From Styela clava (Eukaryota; Chordata; Ascidiacea; Stolidobranchia; Styelidae): a stretch of 64,000 nt of DNA. The position numbers were made by a program, and so were the translations under genes. The notes below the pieces were generated by a model. It searched no databases, was not told the origin of the DNA, and was given only the letters and a program-made list of their open reading frames with translations. This document shows positions 52,551-63,627 of this stretch, one piece after another. Positions within the stretch are counted from its first letter, which is position 1, and every line of letters starts with the position of its first letter. The stretch covers positions 5,539,383 through 5,603,382 of the forward strand of contig NC_135252.1 of NCBI RefSeq assembly GCF_964204865.1. The letters are read 5' to 3'.

Positions 52551-53061
52551 TAGGATCTACGGGTCTTACTACTAACTGAATACAGCGCGAAACCCCGCAC
52601 AGAGCGCAAAACAGAGGGAAAACAGGAGACGCAGTTATTATCACTTCATGCAGTCATGACGGCTCCTGCCACGAAAGAACCACGGCGCCTCTCGTCATGG
52701 TTTTATGACGCTTTTAACGGTATATTTACAAGGTTATGTACCAGATGTTAGGTCATCATGCGAAATTTTATCTACTTTTTTTTTTATCTAACCCTAAAGC
52801 CAAATCAATCAAAACTGTATCCATATGGGGAATGTTCCAAATTACGGTACCCAAAATGTGTCACCAGCAGGGGCAGACTTTCTATCAGCCTTGGTTTGTG
52901 TTTTTAATTTGCTGCGTGGTAGTCTACCCCGACTAAAAAAAAAGTACCCCAACTCATTGCAAAATTTTTTTTTGCTTTGCACGGTTTCCCTCTGTTCCGC
53001 GCTGTTTCCCTCTGTTTTGCGCTGTATTCAGTAAGTAGTAAGACCGAGGATCTACTGATCT
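52551..53061. mobile_element. MITE-like element with about 75-bp imperfect inverted ends
   Basis: The left arm (52551-52625: GGATCTACGGGTCTTACTAC, then ACTGAATACAGCGC, CAAAACAGAGGGAAAA) pairs with the right arm (about 52982-53061: CCCTCTGTTTTGCGCTGTAT, then CAGTAAGTAGTAAGACC, GATCTAC). No transposase lies between, and the target duplication is unclear. Superfamily unknown. Confidence 0.6.
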
Positions 53062-53810
53062 ACCGCTACATATTTATCTTGGGGGAGAGGAAAGCAGATA
53101 ATCCAAAGTTTCAACGGTTCCCGACTGTCTGAAGTTATTCGGTAGAATAAAATACGGCATATTATAGCTGTATAGCGCAGCAGTGATAAGTTATCACTGT
53201 ATCATGACTGGCCACCACATTCTGGCATTTGCTCTATACTGCTGTATTAGTACAAAAATGACGGAGCTTAACAACGATTCACAATTCAAATACAGAAATC
53301 ATTGACTGATTGAGAAAAAAAATTATTTCATTCACTGAAATTTCCCTGATTATACATATCAGTCACTCTTGGCAGCTTGGGGCATTGATTGACTGATTGA
53401 GGAGTTCAGCAATCCTCTCACAAATATTAAACCCGTAACCCACTCACTGCTAATAAAGACATGATTTAGATGTGCATCAGTATGAGTACAAGCAAATTTA
53501 TCGCTATACAGCTATATTATCAGGCCATGCTCAACAGGAAGTTTTTGGTAATTCTGTAATTGCATTAACGATAACTGAATGATGTTGGATAGGTAAGGTA
53601 CATTTTGATTAAACTTCAGCAATTCATGCTCGGTAATTTATATATTATCAGTAATATGTGAATAATAAATTACTGACTTGAAATTTGTATGTCTTTTGTG
53701 TTCCTTTTATATTTCTAAATGCTGAAATGTTTGTGATTCAGCAGCTGTGTTCATTAGTATATGATCAAAAAGATTTGAATTTGTTAGCTGTATACTAGTT
53801 TACTTGCAAC
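53062..53810. other. Upstream region of epsilon-tubulin
   Basis: No gene seen. A pyrimidine-rich stretch ending GTGATTCAG at about 53741 lies 69 bases before the tubulin start codon and could be a splice acceptor (5' UTR intron or trans-splice site). Confidence 0.35.
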
Positions 53811-55262
53811 ATGACGCAGTCTATCATGGTGCAAGTTGGACAATGTGGAAATCAAATTGGATGTAGATTCTGGGATTTATGTCTTCGAGAGCATTCATTC
53901 CATGACCAGAAAGGAGTTTATAATGATTCTGTATCAAGTTTCTTTCGGAATACTGACTCTCGTTTTGACTCTGGGGCTGATATACCAGTGGGTCAAGGAA
54001 AATCAAAAATAAGCAATTTGAAAGCTCGTGCTATACTCGTGGATATGGAGGAAGGAGTTATAAATGAAATGCTTCAAACTAGATTAGGTTCAATATTTGA
54101 TCACAAGCAATTAATAACAGATGTATCTGGATCTGGAAATAATTGGGCAGTTGGGAATAAAGAGTATGGTACTCTGTATAAAGACCAAATTATTGAACAA
54201 GTTCGTAAAGCTGCAGAAGCGTGTGATTGTTTGCAATGTTTCTTTATTGTTCACTCAATGGGAGGGGGAACTGGTTCAGGTCTTGGGACAGCAATTCTTG
54301 CTCTCTTGAAAGACGAATATCCTGAAGTTTATCGGTTTGTCACAGCTGTTTATCCATCACAGGATGATGATGTTATTACATCTCCTTATAATTCTGTTTT
54401 AGCTATGAGACAGTTGACTGAATATGCTGACTGTGTGTTACCCATAGATAACCAATCATTGGTAAACATTTATGATAAAGTTAGTCAAGCTCAATCAAAA
54501 AATAAATTCAGTTCTGATCGGTCTGTTAAGGCTGATTCACTTGTAACATCTAATAAAGGATGTTTAGAGCAGAAAAAAGAAAAACCCTTTGACAGTATGA
54601 ATAACATTGTTGCTAATACTATTCTTAACATGACTAGTTCATCAAGATTTGAAGGATCTCTGAATGTTGATCTGAATGAAATTGCAATGAATTTAGTTCC
54701 GTTTCCGAAAATGCATTATTTAGTATCTAGCGTTGCGCCACTTTATATTTCTAAAGATGTCGGTTTGCCACCAAGGCGTCTCGATCAAGCATTTGGAGAT
54801 TTATTTACCAAAGATCATCAACTGGTAACAGCAGATCCTGCTCGTAGTTTATATCTGGCTTGTGCTCTTATGGTACGAGGTTCAGATGTGAGTGTGTCGG
54901 ATTTGCGCCGTAATATAGATAAATTGAAAGCCAACTTAAATTTTGTGCCTTGGAATATGGAAGGTTGGAAAACAGGATTGTGTAACTTCCCGCCGGTTGG
55001 CCAACCTTATTCATTACTTTGTTTATCAAATAATACATGCGTTCAGCATGCATTTAGAAATCTTCGAGAAAGGTTTTCCAAGTTATATAAACGGAAAGCT
55101 CATATTCATCATTATGAAAGAGTTGATGGTTTCGATCTCTCACTTTTCGATGAAGGTCGAGAATCATTGAATTCTGTCATTGCAGAATATCAAGAAATGG
55201 AAAATATGGTGTTCAAATCGCAAGATGGTGTTTCCAATGTGCCTCGATTGAAATTACTGTAG
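53811..55262 (+). CDS. TUBE1: Epsilon-tubulin, 483 aa, single exon
   Basis: A centriolar tubulin needed for triplet microtubules in centrioles and basal bodies. The N-terminus MTQSIMVQVGQCGNQIGCRF is the epsilon-tubulin form of the GTP-binding start. The tubulin signature GGGTGSG is at 151-157. The epsilon-specific NWAVG region precedes it (about 111-115), and the conserved DLNEIAMNLVPFP segment is present. The C-terminus lacks the acidic tail of alpha/beta tubulins, as expected. Length is close to vertebrate TUBE1 (475). The frame is complete with no introns. The start is the only ATG giving the conserved N-terminus. The KIF22 gene follows closely on the same strand. Confidence 0.96.
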   Translation: MTQSIMVQVGQCGNQIGCRFWDLCLREHSFHDQKGVYNDSVSSFFRNTDSRFDSGADIPVGQGKSKISNLKARAILVDMEEGVINEMLQTRLGSIFDHKQLITDVSGSGNNWAVGNKEYGTLYKDQIIEQVRKAAEACDCLQCFFIVHSMGGGTGSGLGTAILALLKDEYPEVYRFVTAVYPSQDDDVITSPYNSVLAMRQLTEYADCVLPIDNQSLVNIYDKVSQAQSKNKFSSDRSVKADSLVTSNKGCLEQKKEKPFDSMNNIVANTILNMTSSSRFEGSLNVDLNEIAMNLVPFPKMHYLVSSVAPLYISKDVGLPPRRLDQAFGDLFTKDHQLVTADPARSLYLACALMVRGSDVSVSDLRRNIDKLKANLNFVPWNMEGWKTGLCNFPPVGQPYSLLCLSNNTCVQHAFRNLRERFSKLYKRKAHIHHYERVDGFDLSLFDEGRESLNSVIAEYQEMENMVFKSQDGVSNVPRLKLL

Positions 55263-55631
55263 ATCAAATTTTGTTAGTTACAATTGACTCGGAAATATGC
55301 AACATTTAATTGATAGCCTACTGGGAGAAAATTAAGAAAAATATTTGTGTTTTTGTCCTTTAACTGGCAAGTGTTTTACTTTTGTTGTAAAGCTAAAGAA
55401 AATATTGATTGCCTGAAATAGAAATTTTCCCTTTTTTCTTTTTCAACTATGTAATCACCTAACCTTCATATAATATTTTTTTGCATTTTGTGATTGTGAA
55501 TATTCATTTTTTATCCAAGTGCCTTTACTATGAAATGTTACCACTGTCTAGGTCTAATTTTTCGAACCACTGGATTTTGTATTTTACCTTTTTTGCTATA
55601 TTTGTAAACTATTCAAAATTCTTGATAGTGA

Positions 55632-55637
55632 AATAAA
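55632..55637 (+). terminator. Epsilon-tubulin polyadenylation signal
   Basis: AATAAA, 369 bases after the tubulin stop codon and only 77 bases before the KIF22 start codon. A strong acceptor-like sequence (TTCCTTCATTTTTTCAG, AG at 55655-55656) follows 18 bases later. Confidence 0.65.
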
Positions 55638-55639
55638 GG

Positions 55640-55656
55640 TTCCTTCATTTTTTCAG
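55640..55656 (+). promoter_or_regulatory. Candidate splice/trans-splice acceptor upstream of KIF22
   Basis: A long pyrimidine tract ending in CAG lies between the tubulin polyadenylation signal and the KIF22 ATG. No donor for a conventional upstream exon is obvious in the 80-bp gap, so it could accept a spliced leader. The alternative is a KIF22 5' exon overlapping the tubulin gene, or chance. Confidence 0.4.
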
Positions 55657-55714
55657 CATTGAGTAAGTTGTATTTCTATCTAGATTGTGAGATTTATTCC
55701 TCAACACTGTTATC

Positions 55715-58413
55715 ATGGTGAGTTGAATATAAAGCAGATAGTCGTAAATCCCATTTGTTTTCATTGTTAATTGTGAGAGAATCTTCAGGTAGTTTACCTG
55801 TCATACTCAAGTAGTAATCTAATCATTCTGTAGTAAATCTATTTAAATAAATTTCTCTGCAGTCAATTTAAATGATATCGTGATTTTTATTTCTTTGTTT
55901 TTTCGCCCCGTTTTGACTTTAAGTTATGGTATTTATTGTTTTATTAAGAGTAAATCCAGCGTTCGAGTGTATGTCAGATTGCGACCGGTCATTCACGAAG
56001 AAAATCAAGAACCTGAAGAGACTTGTCTGAGAACCACAAGTCATAATAAAGTAGAGGTAATCAGAAGCAACATTGTTTTGTGTAACCTAATTAATTTATT
56101 AAGCTGAAAAATTTATTTAGTTCAAGGATATTTTTTATGTTCTAGCTAGCTGGCATAGATGAAAAATTTCATCATACATTTTGGCAATTCGTTGATAATT
56201 TGAAAATATAGTTATAAGGTACGAACTTGATAATGATATACAAACTCAGTTATATTTCGCTATTATATGGATTAGAAATTCATTATGAATCCTTTTTTTT
56301 TGGCGTGTGTTGAAGAATACTCTATTTCTGTTTAATTGTTTGTACCGTAATTATTTCTTTAATACATTATTTGTAGCTTCTCAACTGGAGGGACACAAGA
56401 GAGACATTGGAATACACATTCAAGCAGGTATTTGCCGAAGATTCCACCCAGGAGGAAGTCTACTGCACTTGTGTTCAACCTGTTTTGTCAAGATTCATTG
56501 AACAGAGACAGAATGTTACAATATTTACTTATGGACCAACTGGAGCAGGTAACAACAGAAATTTGTTTTCCATTATATATTACATTCATTTAGAAGTAGT
56601 CAGCGAGCTTTTTCTTCCCCTTTTTTTCTAAGAACATCCAATCATGTTTTTTTCTGTACCGGTTAATGGTCTCGGCATTTGAAACCATTACATTGAGTTT
56701 TGATCTTTATTAGAAATATGAACCCATCGTCCATTCCTCACAGAGGCGCAGGTCAGTAATGCTAAGCATGAAAGTTTTTTCACTTATGAATCTCTGTGGT
56801 TTATGAAATGAGTTTTCATTGTTTGCAGGGAAAACTTTCACAATCTTGGGAACCAATGAACATCCTGGTATCATACCAAGAACCATACGGTCATTGTTTA
56901 GTAAAGTTCGTCAAATGACAACACAGGATGACAACTTTTTACTCTCAATGTCCTATTTGGAAATTTACCAAGAAAAGGTAAATTTTTTGTGGAAGCACGG
57001 TGTAGTATCTTACTACAAATATACTTCAGTACATATGAGAATATTTTGTTATTTTCACATAACCATCTCATGGTGCCCGGAACATAGGAGGTAATCATCT
57101 CAAAATAAAGATGATATAAACTTGATAATATGAAAACCCAGTATAGCTTTAGTTAACTACTTTGTTTTACCTAAAAAAAGTGAGATTAAAGATGTTAATA
57201 AATACGTACTCAGTGACGCAGATGCTGAAGATAAATGAAGGGGTGAATCTGCGACTGCAACCCAAATTTTTAGATGAAAAGTGGCGATATAAAATACTAA
57301 AAATAAAATGGAAAACACTAAGTCATGTTTTAGGAAGCCTGCGACAAATAAAAAGCATTTTGTACAATGTAAACGCTAAATTTTGCACTATGATTATTTG
57401 GCTTTGGAAACCATACTGTCACTGTAATCGAAACACAATCAATTGTACTTTCGATGTACCTTTTGATCCATTCTAAAACTACTGACAGGGTCATGATGTG
57501 ACTTTTTCCCGGATGATAGTAATATATAAGATAATTAATGTTTAATCAATTTTTCATTGCACTAAAATAAATTTTACTTATTGGGATTTTATTGCAGACC
57601 ACTAAAAATAACCTGAATGGCAGCATTGGCGTTTCTCTGAGATTTTATCGCAGATCTTTTAGCGGCGATGACCACTTTATATATGCTGAAAAGTCGTCTA
57701 TTTCAATTTGCGCGTAATTGCACCAACTGTTTCAGAAGCTGTTGCATGGGAATTTCCTATTCTCATTTCAGACCCCTCCCTTATGAAATCCAAATTTTAA
57801 ACAGGTATATGATCTTCTGAAGAAAGAAAATAAGGATCTCAACATTAGGCAAGACCAAGAGGGAAATATATTTGTTCCTGGTATCACTCAACAGAATATT
57901 ACTAACTTTGAAACATTCGAAAGATTGTTTATTCCGGCAAGTGAAAACAGACGAGTCGCTGCGACAAAACTTAACACTAGATCAAGTCGTTCACATTCGA
58001 TATTACAGATACAGGTATCACATATTACTTCATCTTCTGGCTTTTGTATGGGTCAGCCTCCTACAGAGATGTACAATATTTTTCATTTAGCCGTCCCCAT
58101 TACGTGAAGTGCGACTGCTTTACTAATGGTGTCGTTGGTATTCTCCCCTTGTTGTTATTTTGTGGCTGAAACACACTCCATCACAGCCACAATTTTCATC
58201 TTCAACATCTCCAATAATGGACAAACAAAGCATATTGTTTTATTGTAACCTTTCTTTGGGAATAGCAATTCAATCAAGATTTGTGTGTATATGTTTACCC
58301 AACTTTGTTGCCCTATTTGATAATGTGTATTCTTGTATTTCAGATGAAAAGTTGGAACACATCGAAACCTAACCATCATCAAATTGCCAAACTTTATCTT
58401 ATTGATCTTGCAG
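55715..58413 (+). CDS. KIF22: Kinesin-like protein KIF22 (5' six exons, continues past window)
   Basis: A chromosome-binding kinesin-10 motor. Exons: the ATG at 55715-55717 (immediately followed by donor GTGAGT), 55949-56056, 56377-56548, 56829-56977, 57805-58014, 58344-58413. All introns are GT-AG and the phases agree. The joined N-terminus reads MSKSSVRVYVRLRP. The motor shows LLNWRDTRETLEYTF, Walker A GPTGAGKT (split across the exon 3/4 junction), LSMSYLEIYQEKVYDLL, the switch I motif TRSSRSHS and the switch II segment LYLIDLAG, where the window's exons end. These blocks match KIF22 rather than other kinesins. The rest of the motor, the coiled coil and the DNA-binding tail must lie beyond 64000, because no later exon is visible in 58.4-64.0 kb. 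No frame damage is seen. Confidence 0.9.
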
Positions 58414-58440
58414 GTTGTTGATCTTTTGATGCTTTTAGAA

Positions 58441-58736
58441 CTGACATGGGCTAACTACGGCCTGTGGGCCAATTGGGTAATTCAATCAGGCCCGCCTGAT
58501 GCTGCCACAACCAAACTAAAACCAAATATAGATCTTTTAGCTGAAAAATAACTCAAGAAATTTGTTGATATTTCATTTAAATTTAGTTTTGGCACGAAAC
58601 TTATTGTTTTTCTTGCTTTTGTAACACTGTAAATATTGTCCATAATATGCAACTTTTGACATCACACTTACATGGCCCGCCAGTCAAGGTGGGCAAAATT
58701 TTTAGCCTCTGGTCTAAAAAACCTTGCCCACTCCTG
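58441..58736. mobile_element. hAT-type MITE, 296 bp, in KIF22 intron 6
   Basis: The left terminus CTGACATGGGCTAACTACGG and the right terminus (reverse complement CAGGAGTGGGCAAGG) are related inverted ends, with GC-rich subterminal blocks (CCTGTGGGCC; GGCCCGCC). The flanking octamers TTTTAGAA (58433-58440) and ATCTAGAA (58737-58744) match at 6 of 8. It begins 27 bases after the intron's donor site. Confidence 0.72.
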
Positions 58737-58825
58737 ATCTAGAACAATAAAAGGAATAAGAGTGAAAAAAAATATTTTCTCATATTTACTATTTTGATTT
58801 TGCTATATCATAGTGATTAGGGCTG

Positions 58826-59191
58826 GGCAAAATATTCGAATATCGAATCCAAAATCAAACTATTCGAATGGCATTTTACTATTCGAATACCCGGTACCAC
58901 GTGACCTGCGCCGCGCCGCGCCAAAATCGGAAATTGCCATTGCCGTCTGTAACAGTTACCGTGATTAGGCGCTCGTTAAAGAGACGATTTTTCAGCGTAT
59001 AATGATTTTTCTGTTGCATAAAATATTCAATCCATGACAACTACAAGATTGTAAAATGTCTTTATATATTAATTTAAATATGTCAAACGTAACTCGCGGT
59101 TGCTTCTTCTCAAGTCAAAATTAAAACATTACTTCTCTGAAATGCCACGGTGATCTTTGGACATGAAAGTATGAGATAAACTGCCGTGTGA
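58826..59191 (+). repeat. Old interspersed repeat (family E), interrupted copy
   Basis: Begins near GGGCTGGGCAAAATATTCGA, a transposon-like end, and includes (CGCGC)n-like GC-rich DNA. From about 58925 it is similar to 14032-14285. The 4.8-kb element cuts it at 59191, and the homology resumes at 63972-64000. Confidence 0.5.
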
Positions 59192-61257
59192 CTCAGTGTT
59201 AACTCTAAGCAAATTATGAGTGCGAAAGTGCTTCGCAGTCCAAAAAAAAAAGTGCGAAAGTGCTTTTGCCGATTTTAACAAGTTAGGTGCCCTAGCCTTT
59301 CATATAACCCATTTAAAACGGCATAGATACTCGAAAAAGCGCTCCTCCGGTTAATATTATGAATTAAAGAGGAGCCTTTTCGTTAAGGGAGCGAATTCAT
59401 CGGCAACGAAATGACATCTGCTAACACCTGCCTACCTACTTTCATGCAATGTATCACGGTGTCAGTTGCTTACTCGTGTAAACAGCAAAGACTTTCACAT
59501 TTGTTACTCCTTCCATCTAACAGACACGAGGCCGGCTGGAAACCATATTAGTTACAGGGTGGATCGTTTGTACAAATCCGGTGCAAAATAACCCCCCCCC
59601 CCCCAAATATAAATAGCAATCAACTAATTAGGGTTAGGTGCGCTAGAAATTCAACTTTTCGATTCATCCCTAAACATAATCTGATAATTATTAATTTGTG
59701 ATTTTGAACCATGTTGAAAGTCGCCACCCGCTGTTTTAAAAGATAGGTTAACCTACGTTCCCTCCGTATATTACGCAGGATACTCCCCTGTTTTAGGAGA
59801 TAGGTTGACCTACATTCCTTTCAAACTTTTTTCTCCGAAATATTACACAAGATCACTTTGAAAATCCTCCCGTTTCGTGAGCTAGCGTGACCTAATTTCT
59901 CATTTACATTTATATTATACTATTTCAGAGCTTACCCAAAGACAAGTAATTTTTAAATGTCCACATGCCTTGGTTTGCGTGCGAGTTAGTTTAAATCGGG
60001 CAGAAAACATCATATATTGGCAAAATGTTTAGTAATGTCATGTACTTTCAGCATTCATAAATAGCACTCTTTGTAATGCTGCTGACCTAGTATCAAATAT
60101 TCGCATCACAACGCCACTTGCGAGGTTTCCATATATTTCAATTACACTAATAGGAAGGATGACATCAAAGAGTTTTCTTTTGCGAAGGTACACTAAATAT
60201 AACGAGGGTGATTCTTGAGAAAAACATGAATATAAAAAATAAACGAATGATATGATAATGGATCCCAAATAATTTTGAGAGTGTCTCGAAATACCAATCC
60301 ATTTGATAAATAATTTTTATTCGACCACATGAACGCTGATATCCTGAAAATTAATGTTGAAAGAGAATTACGCATTTTCAGATATCGGACATCCAGTCGC
60401 GATATTCAATCGTTCATATGCACAAATCTCACATTAATAGTAATTGCTACCCAAGTTTGTAAAGTTTAGAAACCAACAAACAGAAAATAACTAACCTAAA
60501 ACACAATTAAAATTCAGTCGGCGATAAATTCGTCGCCAAGACGATGCCATACAAAACAAAAAAGATTTGGTCGCGAGATTTACGTGAGATGACTGCCGTT
60601 GTTTTTTAAGCAGAATGTAGAAAAATTTATAATTAATAAACGGGAGTTACCACGCCCTTTACACATCGTGTGTATTAAACTTCCCTGGTAGGTACTTTGG
60701 TAAGTACTATTATTATTGTACCTATACACCTGTTGGAGTATTTCGGACAATTTCGAATTTAAAATAAATGAAAACCAGACATATAATGAAGACGCAAAAG
60801 TAAAATGAACATTTATTGAAAAAGTTATTATTTAAGAAAGACAACATGATCGTACAATTCCGCCAAAACCTCGATGTTCGCAAGTGAGATGATAAATAAA
60901 TACTTCCCTGTATTCGATCAATTAACTTTAGCGTATCGTTGTTCTGCCAACAAACAGCCTGGTGCAAAATATTTCCGTCCTGTGATATGCTCAAATATTC
61001 TCGATATTAATATCATACCCTCGCGTATGTACTTTCTATTAGCTCTTTAGTGATCCCTTCCATCCTTGGCCAAGTCATGTTTCGAATATGTGAACATTTT
61101 ATTCGACCATACATGGCCGGCGGGATGTTAAAATTGTAAACAAGAGAGAGGTAAAATCAATCGCGAATTTCGTTATAACGGCTCGTTTACGAATTGTTGC
61201 GCCTGCTATCGTCGAAAATGATTACATTTGCTGTATTTTGAGGCATTTAAGCAGTAA

Positions 61258-61405
61258 TAATTAGGGCATGACATCATCAAAATCGTCAAGTGAGATCTTG
61301 AAATTGCAAATTCCGTAAATAAAATTGCGAATTATTCGGTAACGAATTCAGCTTTAATGACCGTCGGGGTATTGTTTTGTTGAAAATTATTATTAATTTG
61401 AGAGC
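61258..61405 (+). repeat. Direct repeat flanking the minisatellite, copy 1
   Basis: Begins AATTAGGGCATGACATCATC. About 148 bp similar to 62508-62660 in the same orientation, 1.25 kb away, with shared CGGGGTATTGTTTTGTTGAA. Confidence 0.8.
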
Positions 61406-61767
61406 GCCAAAAACATACAGTCCATACCGATGCGACTGCAATTTATATGGTCGCAATTGGTGTGGCGTGTTTATTAATAGTGTAAAATAAATTATACGAA
61501 TATCAATTATAACCAAGCCTGTCAGCCTGTTTATTTTCTGTGGGCAGGAATTGTAAAATACCATCTTGAGACAAATTCACTTCTATTATAAAATCTTAAT
61601 TTTCAGTTATTATCGTTATACAAATAACGTGTGGCAACTTTTTAATTTATCGCCGATCAAAAAACCGCCCCACACTCGTCCAAACGTGTGTCGAGATTGA
61701 ACGACAGGAACAGATTCATCGACGACCTTAATTAGGGAAAATATGTATTTTATTGGGAATGCAAAAT

Positions 61768-62250
61768 AAATGTAACAAAAGGCATGTTTTGTGATATAAC
61801 TTTGTATTTTCGGAAACGGGTTGCCGTGAAAGGTAAAATTTGATCTAAATTAATTGCAAAAATGTTTTATTTTAAATGTAACAAAACACATTTTGCGATA
61901 TAACCTTGTATTTTCGAAAACGGGTTTCCTGAAAAGTAAAATATGATCTAAATTAATCGCAAAAATGTTTTATTTTAAATGTAACAAAACACATTTTCGC
62001 GATATAACCTTGTATTTTTGGAAACGGGTGTCGTGAAAAGCAAAATATGATCTAAATTAATCGCAAAAATGTATTATTTTAAATGTAACAAAACACATTT
62101 TTCGAGATACAACTGTATTTTCAGATACCGGGTGGCATGGAGAGTAAAATGTGATCTGAATTCACCGTAAATAACGTTTCATTCCAAATGTATCATAACG
62201 CATTTTTTTGCGATATAACTTTGTATTTTCGAAAACGGGGCGTCACGAAA
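61768..62250 (+). repeat. Minisatellite, about 104 bp x 4.6 copies
   Basis: Units start at 61768, 61874, 61977, 62081 and 62186 with AAATGTAACAAAA or a close variant. Each contains GATATAAC, TTGTATTTTCG and ATGATCTAAATTAATCGCA-like blocks. The last unit is the most diverged and is truncated. There are no unique spacers, so it is not a CRISPR array. Confidence 0.92.
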
Positions 62251-62507
62251 ATTATTAATCTAATGTTTTATCTATCGTCTAACTAACGTCTGGAACACAT
62301 CATTTTCGGGGAGAACTCTAGCCCGCGAAACGTCATTTAATTTAAAATAGAGAATGTTTCAGCATTTCAAAACGAAAAATCACCAGTAAGTGGACAGGGA
62401 TTCAACCCTCCGGATTCAGTATTCTATATCCCCGTGTCAGAACTTTCTGAAGAATGGAACAAAGAACCCGTCAAACGCTGCGGAAGAAGGGGAGTATTTT
62501 TGCACTA

Positions 62508-62660
62508 ATAATTAGGGCGTGACAACATCAAAATCGTCAAGAAACTGGTGAATTTGCAAATTCCATAAATAAAATTGTGAATTGCTCGGTAACATTTTAG
62601 CTATAATTATCGCCGGGGTATTGTTTTGTTGAAAACACGTTGAAACTTGAGGGAATTAGT
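62508..62660 (+). repeat. Direct repeat flanking the minisatellite, copy 2
   Basis: Partner of 61258-61405, with substitutions and short indels. Confidence 0.8.
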
Positions 62661-63598
62661 TACAATTAGCGCCTGACCTCTATTAGGCACTCGAGCACTC
62701 GAAAAAAAGCACTCGAGCCGAATCTTTTTAGCATTAAGTCGCATACGTAAAATATCCTGTAAAAGAAGTGCTGTTCATTAACGTTATCTCGTCTTATGAC
62801 CACGCAGAAATGCCTTTATAGCCGAATTATTCAATCACTATTTCAAATCAACATTCAGGATTGGCACAATTTTAGATTTGCGAAGTTTATCACCATAGTA
62901 ATACATGAGAAAGTTAATTATCGTCTTAATAAATATCTGCATCACGGTATGGACAATAATATTACCATTCGCATAAAATTGGGACGGTAAATTTACAAAT
63001 CTTGATAGGTAATATTAAAGCCAGCGCAAATGTTAATTTGAGTCCTCAATTCTTCAACAGCTGTTGCCGATGTGAACGAACGGGTAAACCCGAAATATAA
63101 AACTTCGATTTCCGCCGACCCACAAGAATTCATATTTGTAAAAAAGAGAGGGCGGGAATATAGATTACCCAAAACCTGGATATCGCCGCCAAAGCGATCG
63201 GTGACAAGAACAATTAGCGATTACAACGGAATTAACCAGTAAAAAGGCTTTGTTGCCGATTTTTTAATGTTTCCACCACGTTTATTCCGTACTCCTTAAA
63301 AATATTCGATTTAAAAAAATATTGAATTTTGCCCACCCCTCCTCGCATATCAATGAGAAATAGTTGTGTAAATATCGCAAAATGCCACGTCCTTTCAACA
63401 TTGTGATTACAATAAAATGGTATTTTGTGAATTTGTTTATTTGCAAATCTGTGACATGCTGCTAAAAGTTTCGTCTGATTTGAAAATAGTGCAGTTTGGT
63501 CACAATTCATCCAAAGTGACTATAACAGGTTACTAACACTTTTTATAGTCATTTTGAATTCATCGATATCATTGATAGTCACATGACCACTCTCGTTC

Positions 63599-63627
63599 AA
63601 AAAAAACGCTCCGGGAGCGTTTTTTTG
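63599..63627. repeat. Perfect palindrome
   Basis: An A-run, CGCTCC-G-GGAGCG, then a T-run forms a perfect inverted repeat of about 25 bp inside the 4.8-kb element. It resembles a bacterial terminator in form, but the context is eukaryotic. It could be a structural element of the transposon. Confidence 0.7.

Noticed and set aside
55880..55948. Upstream in-frame ATG extending the KIF22 N-terminus
   Set aside because: The extension (MIFISLFF...) is intron sequence with a good acceptor at 55948. The ATG ending at 55717 gives a normal kinesin N-terminus.
57162..57476. 104-codon plus-strand frame inside KIF22 intron 4
   Set aside because: No kinesin similarity and no acceptor/donor in phase. The flanking exons join directly without it.
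61768..62250. Regularly spaced repeats resembling a CRISPR array
   Set aside because: The units are contiguous 104-bp copies without unique spacers, in animal DNA. This is a minisatellite.
63599..63627. Rho-independent terminator-like hairpin
   Set aside because: The context is a eukaryotic transposon, so it is reported as a palindrome only.
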